Shown here: positions 1 through 6,011 of the stretch, piece after piece | Numbering within the stretch: the stretch's first letter is position 1 | Layout of the letters: the number at the start of each line of letters is the position of its first letter | DNA from: DASXRC01 sp036506495 | Lineage (GTDB): Bacteria > Actinomycetota > Actinomycetes > Mycobacteriales > Micromonosporaceae | Assembly: GCA_036506495.1 (NCBI GenBank) | Contig: DASXRQ010000075.1 | Location: 1 to 12,313, forward strand | DNA length: 12,313 nucleotides | Reading direction: 5' to 3' | Program-made: the position numbers and the translations under genes | The notes under the pieces: generated by a model | Seen by the model: only the letters and a program-made list of their open reading frames with translations | The model's database searches: none | What the model was told of the DNA's origin: nothing

Positions 1-781
1 TTCCGCCCAGCTCGAGGCTCAACTTCTTGCCGGAGCCCGCGGTCGCTTTCCGAATGATGCGGCCGACTTCCGTCGAGCCCGTGAAGGCAATCTTGTCGAC
101 GTCGGGATGCTCGACGATCGCCGCGCCGGTCTCACCGTGACCATTCACGATGTTGATCACACCGGCCAGAATCCCGGCGTCGTGCGCGATCTCCGCGAAG
201 CACAGCGCGCTGAGCGGCGTGAATTCGGCGGGCTTGAGAATAATCGTATTCCCGGCGGCTAATGCCGGCGCGATCTTCCACGCCAGCATGAGCAGCGGGA
301 AGTTCCACGGGATGACCTGCCCCGCCACTCCGATCGGACGCGGCGACGGGCCGAACCCGGCGTACTCCAGCTTGTCCGCCCAGCCGGCGTAGTAGAAGAA
401 GTGCGCGGCCACCAACGGGACGTCGACGTCGCGCGACTCGCGGATCGGCTTGCCGTTGTCCAGGGACTCCAGCACCGCGAGCTCGCGCGAACGCTCCTGG
501 ATGATCCGGGCGATCCGATAGAGGTACTTGGCCCGGTCGGCCCCGGCCATCGACCCCCACACCGTCTCGTATGCGGTCCGGGCGGCCCGGACCGCGCGGT
601 CCACGTCCGCCTCGCCGGCCGCGGGCACCTCGGCGAGCACCTCCTCGGACGCCGGCGAGATGGTCTTGAAGAGCGTGCCGTCCGTCGGCTCGACGAACTC
701 GCCGTTGATGAACAGGCCATACGACGGCTTGATGTCCACAATGGAGCGGGACTCCGGCGCCGGGGCGTATTCGAAGGCCAT
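1..781 (-). CDS. NAD(P)-dependent aldehyde dehydrogenase, N-terminal 260 residues (cut by window edge)
   Basis: Cytosolic enzyme of the ALDH superfamily that oxidises an aldehyde to the carboxylic acid using NAD(P)+. The visible part covers the cofactor domain: the INGEFV start of the fold (about residues 25-30), the conserved VIPWNF segment with the Asn at about 160, LKPAE (about 182-186), FTGSTEVG (about 233-240), and the LELGG motif whose Glu (about 257) is the general base. The catalytic Cys lies beyond the left edge. The usual family length is 480-500 residues, so about half is present. The ATG at 779-781 lies 2 bp after the deoC stop codon, so the two genes are almost certainly co-transcribed and probably translationally coupled. 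Because deoxyribose-phosphate aldolase releases acetaldehyde, acetaldehyde is the most likely substrate; this is inferred from context. One TTA leucine codon occurs at 260-262, rare in such GC-rich genomes. Confidence 0.93.
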   Translation of the reverse strand, partial: MAFEYAPAPESRSIVDIKPSYGLFINGEFVEPTDGTLFKTISPASEEVLAEVPAAGEADVDRAVRAARTAYETVWGSMAGADRAKYLYRIARIIQERSRELAVLESLDNGKPIRESRDVDVPLVAAHFFYYAGWADKLEYAGFGPSPRPIGVAGQVIPWNFPLLMLAWKIAPALAAGNTIILKPAEFTPLSALCFAEIAHDAGILAGVINIVNGHGETGAAIVEHPDVDKIAFTGSTEVGRIIRKATAGSGKKLSLELGG

Positions 782-783
782 GA

Positions 784-1740
784 TCAGTCCAATGTGAAGT
801 AGTCGGGACCGGAGTAACGCCCGGTCTTCATCTTGGCGCGCTGCATCAACAGGTCGTTGAGCAGCGAGGAGGCGCCGAACCGGAACCAGTCCGGGTCGAG
901 CCAGCCGTCGCCGGCGGTCTCGTTGACCAGCACGAGGTACCGGATTGCGTCCTTCGACGCGCGGATCCCGCCGGCCGGCTTGACGCCCACCCGTCGTCCG
1001 GTCGCGTCGAGGTAGTCGCGGACCGCCTCGAGCATGATCAGCGTCACCGGCAGCGTGGCGGCGGGACTGACCTTGCCGGTCGAGGTCTTGATGAAATCGC
1101 CGCCGGCGAGCATGGCCAGCCAGGATGCGCGCCGCACGTTGTCGTACGTCGCGAGCTCGCCGGTCTCGAGGATGACCTTGAGATGGGCGTCACCGCAGGC
1201 GGCCTTGATGGCGACGATCTCGTCGTACACCTCGCGGAACCGACCGGCCAGGAAGGCACCCCGGTTGATCACCATGTCGATCTCGTCGGCGCCGGCGGCC
1301 ACCGCGGACTCGGTATCGGCGATCTTGACCGTGAGCGGAGCCTGCCCGGACGGGAACGCGGTCGCGACGCTGGCCACGTGGACCCCCGAGCCGGCGAGTT
1401 CGGTCACCGCGGTCGGCACCATCGATGGGTACACGCAGATCGCCGCGACCGAAGGGCAGGACGGATCCTCGGGATCGGGGCGCCGCGCCTTGGCACAGAG
1501 CGCCCGCACCTTGCCCGGGGTGTCGGCGCCCTCGAGGGTGGTCAGGTCGACCATCCGGATGGCGAGATCGATCGCCCATTCCTTGGCGGTGGTCTTGATC
1601 GACCGGGTGCTCAACATCGCCGCGCGCTGCTCGGCGCCCACTTGGTCGACGCCGGGCAGCCCGTGCAGGAAGGTGCGCAGCGCCGATTCCGAGCGGGCCA
1701 CCTCGGATAGGTCGGCCGGCCGCGTCGCCGTAGCCGTCAT
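784..1740 (-). CDS. deoC: Deoxyribose-phosphate aldolase
   Basis: Class I aldolase that cleaves 2-deoxy-D-ribose-5-phosphate into glyceraldehyde-3-phosphate and acetaldehyde, the last step of deoxynucleoside catabolism in the cytosol. The 318-residue protein carries the Schiff-base lysine in FIKTSTGK (K218), the partner lysine in VGVKPAGGIR (K254) and the catalytic aspartate in EIDMVIN (D155). It is longer than the roughly 260-residue E. coli enzyme. The N-terminal extension and the GWLDPDWFRFGASSLLNDL stretch near the end resemble the longer, eukaryote-like DERA branch common in actinobacteria. The ATG at 1738-1740 was chosen because the family-like sequence begins there and a TAGACT box lies 7 bp upstream, suggesting a leaderless transcript. 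The reading frame stays open further upstream, but that part overlaps upp on the other strand. It is divergent from upp and coupled to the downstream aldehyde dehydrogenase gene. Confidence 0.96.
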   Translation of the reverse strand: MTATATRPADLSEVARSESALRTFLHGLPGVDQVGAEQRAAMLSTRSIKTTAKEWAIDLAIRMVDLTTLEGADTPGKVRALCAKARRPDPEDPSCPSVAAICVYPSMVPTAVTELAGSGVHVASVATAFPSGQAPLTVKIADTESAVAAGADEIDMVINRGAFLAGRFREVYDEIVAIKAACGDAHLKVILETGELATYDNVRRASWLAMLAGGDFIKTSTGKVSPAATLPVTLIMLEAVRDYLDATGRRVGVKPAGGIRASKDAIRYLVLVNETAGDGWLDPDWFRFGASSLLNDLLMQRAKMKTGRYSGPDYFTLD

Positions 1741-1747
1741 ACCGGCG

Positions 1748-1753
1748 AGTCTA
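1748..1753 (-). promoter_or_regulatory. Candidate -10 box for leaderless deoC transcript
   Basis: TAGACT on the minus strand fits the actinobacterial TANNNT -10 consensus and ends 7 bp before the deoC ATG. That spacing puts transcription start at or next to the start codon. No convincing -35 box or Shine-Dalgarno sequence is visible. Confidence 0.45.
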
Positions 1754-1803
1754 CGCGCGGCCGGGTGTCCGAATTGTCGTCCGCGTGGCCATGATCGACG
1801 CGA

Positions 1804-1809
1804 TAGGGT
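1804..1809 (+). promoter_or_regulatory. Candidate -10 box for leaderless upp transcript
   Basis: TAGGGT fits TANNNT and ends 6 bp before the GTG start of upp, the spacing expected for leaderless transcription. An overlapping reading is that AGGG (1805-1808) acts as a weak ribosome binding site; the two cannot be separated from sequence alone. Confidence 0.45.
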
Positions 1810-1815
1810 GCACGC

Positions 1816-2448
1816 GTGGACGTACTCGTCGTGGACCATCCGCTCGCCCAGTCGCGGCTGACCGCGATGCGCGACGCCCGCACGGATTCCGGCGCGTTCC
1901 GCGCCGCGCTGCACGAGCTCTCAACCATGCTGGTGTACGAGGCCGCCCGTGCCTTCCCGGCCGACCGCTACCCGGTGCAGACGCCGGTCGCGATGGCCGA
2001 GGGCACCCGGATCGCGAACCCACCGTTGCTGGTCCCCGTGCTGCGCGCGGGCCTGGGTATGGCCGACTCCGCGCTCGCGCTGCTGCCCGAGTCGTCGATG
2101 GGCTTCGTCGGGCTGGCCCGCGATGAGAGGACGTTCGAACCCCGCGCGTACATGGAGTCGCTCCCCGCCGACCTCACCGGGCTGCCGGTGCTCGTACTCG
2201 ACCCGATGCTCGCCACGGGTGGGTCACTCGAGCACTGCTGCCGGTTGTTGGCCGACCGCGGCGGCACCGACATCACGGTGATCTGCGTGCTCGCCGCGCC
2301 CGAGGGCGTCCGTCGGCTGGAGCACTCGGGGCTGCCCCTTCGGCTGGTGACGGCGGCGATCGACGCCGGCCTGAACGAGAAGATGTTTATCGTGCCCGGC
2401 CTGGGTGACGCCGGCGACCGGCAATTCGGCGGGATGCCACGGTTCTGA
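1816..2448 (+). CDS. upp: Uracil phosphoribosyltransferase
   Basis: Pyrimidine salvage enzyme of the cytosol that converts uracil and PRPP to UMP and pyrophosphate. At 210 residues it has the normal family length. The flexible-loop and hinge region RAGLGM is at 77-82, the PRPP-binding loop VLDPMLATGGS at 127-137, and the uracil-binding C-terminal segment IVPGLGDAGDRQFG at 192-205. The GTG at 1816 gives the typical N-terminus MDVLVVDHPLAQ seen in actinobacterial homologues. It is divergent from deoC across 75 bp and followed 14 bp later by the GPP34 gene. In Mycobacterium tuberculosis upp (Rv3309c) neighbours pmmB (Rv3308); here the two are separated by three genes. Confidence 0.97.
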   Translation: MDVLVVDHPLAQSRLTAMRDARTDSGAFRAALHELSTMLVYEAARAFPADRYPVQTPVAMAEGTRIANPPLLVPVLRAGLGMADSALALLPESSMGFVGLARDERTFEPRAYMESLPADLTGLPVLVLDPMLATGGSLEHCCRLLADRGGTDITVICVLAAPEGVRRLEHSGLPLRLVTAAIDAGLNEKMFIVPGLGDAGDRQFGGMPRF

Positions 2449-2462
2449 GTAGCGTCCCGGCC

Positions 2463-3143
2463 ATGACCGCTGTTTCGCTCGCCGAGGAGTTGCTCCTCCT
2501 CGCGTACGACGACGAGACCGGCAAACCCACGGGCTCGCAGATCGGCCTGGACCTGGGCATGGCCGCGGCCGTCCTCGTCGAGCTCACGCTCGCCGGCCGG
2601 ATCGCCCTCACCGGTGGCGTGCTCGTTGTGCGCGACCCCACCCCGACCGGCGAGCCGATCGAGGATGAGGTGCTGGTCCGGATGGCGGCGGACACCCCGC
2701 ACACGCCCGAGTCGTGGGTGCAGCGGTTGCGGCACCGGCTGCGCAACCGGGTGCTGGCCGACCTGGTGCAGCGCGGCGTGCTGCGCCAGCTCGACGAGAC
2801 CGCCCTGGAATACATCGAGGTGCATCGCTACCCGGCGGTCGACGGGTCGGTGGAGGCCGAGGTGCGGGCCCGGCTCGGCGCCGCGCTGACCGGCGAGGAG
2901 CAGCCGGACGAGCGAACCGCCGCGCTGGCCGCGCTCGTCGCGGCGGCGCGCATGGAGCCCGCGCTGGGGCTGCCCCCGGGCCAGGTCGAGGCCGCGCACC
3001 GTCGGCTGGAGAAGATCGCGAACACGGCCGGCTTCACCGGCACGTCCGGCATGGAGGATTCCACCGTCCGCCCATCGGTGGCCCTCGTGATCGTGGCGCT
3101 GACCGCGGCGATCAAGACGGCCCTCGGCGCGCCCCGCGTCTGA
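2463..3143 (+). CDS. GPP34 (GOLPH3/Vps74-like) family protein
   Basis: A 226-residue member of the GPP34 family. In eukaryotes GOLPH3/Vps74 binds PI4P and Golgi glycosyltransferases; the role of the many actinobacterial copies is not established. Family features seen are the N-terminal SLAEELLLLAYDDETGK (5-21), the DLGMAAAVLVELTLAGRI helix (30-47), the RLRHRLRNRVLADLVQRGVL segment (88-107), and the HRYP motif (121-124) that follows the strand after the helical core. The length matches bacterial homologues. No signal peptide or membrane segment is apparent. The ATG lies 14 bp after the upp stop and lacks a strong ribosome binding site, which suggests co-transcription with upp. It converges on the methyltransferase gene, with only 5 bp between the stop codons. 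Family assignment is confident; function is unknown. Confidence 0.9.
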   Translation: MTAVSLAEELLLLAYDDETGKPTGSQIGLDLGMAAAVLVELTLAGRIALTGGVLVVRDPTPTGEPIEDEVLVRMAADTPHTPESWVQRLRHRLRNRVLADLVQRGVLRQLDETALEYIEVHRYPAVDGSVEAEVRARLGAALTGEEQPDERTAALAALVAAARMEPALGLPPGQVEAAHRRLEKIANTAGFTGTSGMEDSTVRPSVALVIVALTAAIKTALGAPRV

Positions 3144-3148
3144 CCGGC

Positions 3149-3922
3149 CTACTCCGTCGGCACCCGGCCGACTGGCGTCGGCACCTGGCCGACTGGCGTC
3201 GGCACCCGGGCGACGGCGAGGACCGACTGGCCGAACGGCGGCCTTACGCGCGCCTCCACCCACCGGGTGACCGGCGCGACCATCCGGTCGTACACACGGA
3301 TGAGCGGTCCCTTGCGCGGGGCCAGGCCGAGCACCTTCGCGGTTAGGAAGTAGCAGAGGAAGCCGACGGAGTTGGCGTACTCGATGCGCTCGACCTCCAG
3401 CCCGGCGGCCCGGATGGCAGCGGCGAGGCTGCGCCTGGTGTACCGGCGGACGTGCCCAGTGGCGACGTCGATCCGGCTCATCGCGATCGGGAACGCCGGC
3501 ACGACCAGGACCAGCGGCGCGCCCGGCCGGACGAGCCGGGCCATGCTCCGCAGGGCCTCGGTGTCATCCTCGATGTGCTCGAGCACGTTGAACGTGACCA
3601 GGGCGCTGTGGCCGGCGACCTCGTCGGTTGGCAGGTGCAGCTCCCGGACCTCGATGCGGTCGTGTCCGGCCAGCCGGTCCTTCAGCTCGAGCAGTCGCTC
3701 CGGATCCGCCTCCGTCGCGGTGAAGCGGGGGACCGTCTGCGCCCATTCGAGTGCGTAGTCGCCCAAGCCGCTGCCGACCTCGATCGGGTCGTCGCCCAGG
3801 TACGGCGTGGCCAGGGCCGCGAACCAGCGGCGGTGGTTGTACGCCTCCGCCAGCCCCTCCAGCACCTCGCCCTGTACCGCCTGATCTCCGGTCAGCGCCC
3901 GCTCGCCGCTCACATCCCTCAT
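3149..3922 (-). CDS. Class I SAM-dependent methyltransferase with repeat-extended C-terminus
   Basis: A 257-residue methyltransferase of Rossmann fold. Motif I is IEVGSGLGDY (47-56) and the post-motif NVLEHIEDD is at 112-120. The segment VPAFPIAMSRID followed by GHVRRYTR (141-163) is typical of a subgroup often found beside glycosyltransferase and cell-surface polysaccharide genes; the actual substrate is unknown. The region PFGQSVLAVARVP (229-241) looks like the normal end of the family. After it come heptapeptide repeats, VPTPVGQ then VPTPVGR then VPTE, created by a 21-bp DNA tandem repeat. Upstream in-frame ATGs exist at 3928 and 3952. The ATG at 3922 was preferred because GAGG (3929-3932) sits 6 bp before it. 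It is divergent from the membrane protein at 4121 and convergent with the GPP34 gene. Confidence 0.88.
   Translation of the reverse strand: MRDVSGERALTGDQAVQGEVLEGLAEAYNHRRWFAALATPYLGDDPIEVGSGLGDYALEWAQTVPRFTATEADPERLLELKDRLAGHDRIEVRELHLPTDEVAGHSALVTFNVLEHIEDDTEALRSMARLVRPGAPLVLVVPAFPIAMSRIDVATGHVRRYTRRSLAAAIRAAGLEVERIEYANSVGFLCYFLTAKVLGLAPRKGPLIRVYDRMVAPVTRWVEARVRPPFGQSVLAVARVPTPVGQVPTPVGRVPTE
3151..3214 (-). repeat. 21-bp tandem repeat (coding minisatellite) at 3' end of methyltransferase gene
   Basis: Two near-identical 21-bp units at 3159-3179 and 3180-3200 differ at one base (C versus T at unit position 7). They are flanked by a 14-nt third partial unit with one mismatch (3201-3214) and a weak partial match at 3151-3158. 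The unit length is a multiple of three and encodes a heptapeptide of type VPTPVG[Q/R], so copy-number change keeps the frame. Confidence 0.9.
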
Positions 3923-3928
3923 GCCCAT

Positions 3929-3932
3929 CCTC
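3929..3932 (-). promoter_or_regulatory. Shine-Dalgarno sequence deciding the methyltransferase start
   Basis: GAGG on the minus strand has 6 bp to the ATG at 3922 but none to the ATG at 3928, and it is downstream of the ATG at 3952. This supports 3922 as the start. Confidence 0.55.
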
Positions 3933-3952
3933 GTTCCGACGTGGCCACGCAC

Positions 3953-3988
3953 TCACGCCCGTTCCGGCTTCTCTTCCGGCGGGCGTGA
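3953..3988 (-). promoter_or_regulatory. Strong imperfect hairpin in the divergent leader region
   Basis: The arms are TCACGCCCG (3953-3961) and CGGGCGTGA (3980-3988), perfectly complementary. Inside them CCGG (3964-3967) pairs with CCGG (3976-3979) around an 8-nt loop, leaving a 2-nt bulge (3962-3963). This gives 13 bp in total. It lies about 20 bp upstream of the methyltransferase ribosome binding site, so in minus-strand RNA it would sit in the 5' leader. It could be an attenuator-like or protein-binding element; there is no U tract on either strand. Confidence 0.5.
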
Positions 3989-4022
3989 TGCACCTGCACC
4001 GGTCCGCGTTCCGGCCGGTGTA

Positions 4023-4055
4023 CCTCGATCACTTCCCGCGCTGTCCCTCGATCAC
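4023..4055 (+). repeat. Direct repeat CCTCGATCAC x2
   Basis: Identical 10-mers at 4023-4032 and 4046-4055, with starts 23 bp apart (roughly two helical turns), lie about 65 bp upstream of the membrane-protein start. The arrangement resembles paired binding sites for a regulator, but chance cannot be excluded. Confidence 0.35.
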
Positions 4056-4109
4056 CCCTCCCGGGGCCTAACGGTCCGGTAAAGCGGGAAGTGACTAATA
4101 GCGCCAACT

Positions 4110-4115
4110 GGGAGG
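4110..4115 (+). promoter_or_regulatory. Shine-Dalgarno sequence deciding the membrane-protein start
   Basis: GGGAGG ends 5 bp before the GTG at 4121. An in-frame GTG at 4091 and an ATG at 4232 have poorer upstream sequences. Confidence 0.7.
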
Positions 4116-4120
4116 CAATT

Positions 4121-6007
4121 GTGCTTACGAGACTAAGTCGACGTCAGCGGTTACGCTCCGGATTCGTGTCGCTCACTGTCAGTTCCGGCCAGCGGGCCGA
4201 GCGCTACCGTCCGGTGCACGCCCGTCCCGGCATGGCGCACCGGCAGCGCCTCCGCCGGCTGCTGCCCGACCTCGCCGCCGCTGCGTCATATGTGGTTGCC
4301 GCGTTCGTCATCACCGGCGGGCTCTGGCTCGATGTCGACACCCGCACACCGGCGGTGAACCCGCAGGATCATGCCTTCTTCCAGTGGGCGCTCGCGTACG
4401 CGGCCCGGGTGGTGACCGACGGCGTCAACCCGTTCATCACGGACGGGATGAACGTTCCGGACGGCGTGAACCTGATGGCCAACACGTCCGTGCTGGGCCT
4501 TGGCGTCCCGCTCACCCCGGTCACCCTGCTGTTCGGGCCGCAGGCGTCGTTCGCGCTGTTGCTCGTGCTGGGTCTCGCCGGCACGGCTGCGGCCTGGTAC
4601 TGGCTGTTCTCCCGGCATCTCGTCCGGTCCGGGGCCGCCGCGTTCGTGGCGGGCGCGTTCTGCGGCTTCGCGCCCGGCCTGGTCAGCCACGTTCAGGGGC
4701 ACGTCAACTGGATCACCCAGTTCCTCGTGCCGATCCTCGTGCTGCGTACGCTCCGGCTCGCCGAGCCGGGCCGGGTGGTACGCAACGGTGTGATACTCGG
4801 AGCGTTGATCGCCTACCAGGCGTTCATCAACGAGGAGGTGCTCCTATACACCGCCCTCGCCGGCTCGCTGTTCCTCGGGACGTACGCGGCGTTCGCGTGG
4901 CGCACCGTGCGGCCGGCGGTACGGACGTTCGCCACCGGTCTGGGGGTGGCGGCGGCGGTGGCCACGGTCGTTCTCGCGTACCCCCTGTGGGTGCAGTTCT
5001 TCGGCCCGCAGAGCTACCGCGGCGTGCCGGACGGGGTGCGGGACATCAGCTCGGACCTCGCCTCGTACCCGGCGTTCGCGCGGCTCTCGCTCGCCGGCGA
5101 CGCGGCCAGCGCGGCCCGGATCGCGCAGGGCCCGGCCGAGGAGAATGCGTTCTTCGGGTGGCCGCTGCTGTTGCTCGCGGCCGTCGGGGTGGGCTGGATG
5201 TGGCGGTCGTTCGTGGTGCGCGCGGCCGTGGTGACCGGCGTCGTCTTCGCCGCGCTCTCGCTCGGTCCGGAGGTGGTGGTCGGCGGCCGCCACACCGGGA
5301 TACCCGGTCCGTGGCGTTACGTCGGCCACCTGCCGTTGTTGGACGCGGTTGTGCCAACCCGCTTCGGACTCGCTGTGGTGCCGATTCTCGCCGTGCTTCT
5401 CGCCCTGCTCATCGACCGGCTCCGGACCGTGGGCGACCTGCCGGTCCGCGGTGTTCCAACGCGGTGGCTCGGGTACGCCGCGGTGGCGGCCGCGGTGCTT
5501 CCGCTGGTGCCCACGCCGTTCCCGGTGAAGCCGACCCCGGCGGCGCCCGAGTTCATCACGGCGGACATGTGGCGCGAGTACGTTCCCTCGGGACGGTCGA
5601 TCGTGTTCGTCCCGCTGCCGAGCGACCTGCACCAGAGCGGAATGCGCTGGGCGGCCCGGTCCCGCCTGGAGTTCGCGATCGCACGAGGCTACTTCCTCGG
5701 CCCCGGCGGCCGCGCGGGACGCGCGATCTTCGGCGCCCCGCCCCGGCCGACGCAGGAGCTGTTGGAGCTGGTCGCGCGCGCCGGCTACCTGCCACGATCC
5801 GTGGCACCCGAACTGCGGAAGATCATCGCCGAGGACCTCGCGTACTGGCGAGCCGCCGTGCTGGTGATACCGCCCGGCGAGCCGCACGAGGTCGCCCTGC
5901 GCCGCCTTCTCGACCGAGTGGTCGGGCCGGGCGAGCGGGTCGGCGGGGTGTGGCTGTGGGACGTCCGCCACGGCCTCGGTCCACCGTCCCCCGCGCCCCC
6001 CGGCTGA
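4121..6007 (+). CDS. Polytopic membrane protein, GT-C glycosyltransferase-like
   Basis: A 628-residue integral membrane protein with roughly 11-12 hydrophobic segments, the first at about residues 50-70 and the last at about 448-466, followed by a soluble C-terminal part of about 160 residues. After the first segment comes a probably extracytoplasmic loop with NPQDHAFFQWAL (80-91) and a FITDGMNVPDG stretch. A charged motif, AYQAFINEEVL (231-241), lies within the membrane region. This pattern, an acidic motif in the first outer loop plus many membrane spans, matches actinobacterial proteins often annotated as hypothetical or GT-C/YfhO-like glycosyltransferases that use polyprenyl-phosphate sugars. 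No substrate can be inferred. GTG 4121 is chosen on its ribosome binding site. The first codons are unusual for this genome (AGA, CTA, AGT and a TTA at 4151-4153), which leaves ATG 4232 as an alternative. It converges on the mutase gene with a 4-bp gap. Confidence 0.82.
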   Translation: MLTRLSRRQRLRSGFVSLTVSSGQRAERYRPVHARPGMAHRQRLRRLLPDLAAAASYVVAAFVITGGLWLDVDTRTPAVNPQDHAFFQWALAYAARVVTDGVNPFITDGMNVPDGVNLMANTSVLGLGVPLTPVTLLFGPQASFALLLVLGLAGTAAAWYWLFSRHLVRSGAAAFVAGAFCGFAPGLVSHVQGHVNWITQFLVPILVLRTLRLAEPGRVVRNGVILGALIAYQAFINEEVLLYTALAGSLFLGTYAAFAWRTVRPAVRTFATGLGVAAAVATVVLAYPLWVQFFGPQSYRGVPDGVRDISSDLASYPAFARLSLAGDAASAARIAQGPAEENAFFGWPLLLLAAVGVGWMWRSFVVRAAVVTGVVFAALSLGPEVVVGGRHTGIPGPWRYVGHLPLLDAVVPTRFGLAVVPILAVLLALLIDRLRTVGDLPVRGVPTRWLGYAAVAAAVLPLVPTPFPVKPTPAAPEFITADMWREYVPSGRSIVFVPLPSDLHQSGMRWAARSRLEFAIARGYFLGPGGRAGRAIFGAPPRPTQELLELVARAGYLPRSVAPELRKIIAEDLAYWRAAVLVIPPGEPHEVALRRLLDRVVGPGERVGGVWLWDVRHGLGPPSPAPPG

Positions 6008-6011
6008 GGAC

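Noticed and set aside
1774..1779. TTGTCG as a -35 box for upp
   Set aside because: It is 24 bp from the -10 candidate, too far for a normal sigma-70-type promoter.
1034..1861. Long plus-strand open frame opposite deoC
   Set aside because: Ser/Arg/Pro/Thr-rich shadow of deoC in GC-rich DNA; the minus strand encodes an unmistakable aldolase with all catalytic motifs.
1968..3263. 431-codon minus-strand frame across upp and the GPP34 gene
   Set aside because: Low-complexity Arg/Gly/Ala composition and complete overlap with two well-supported plus-strand genes.
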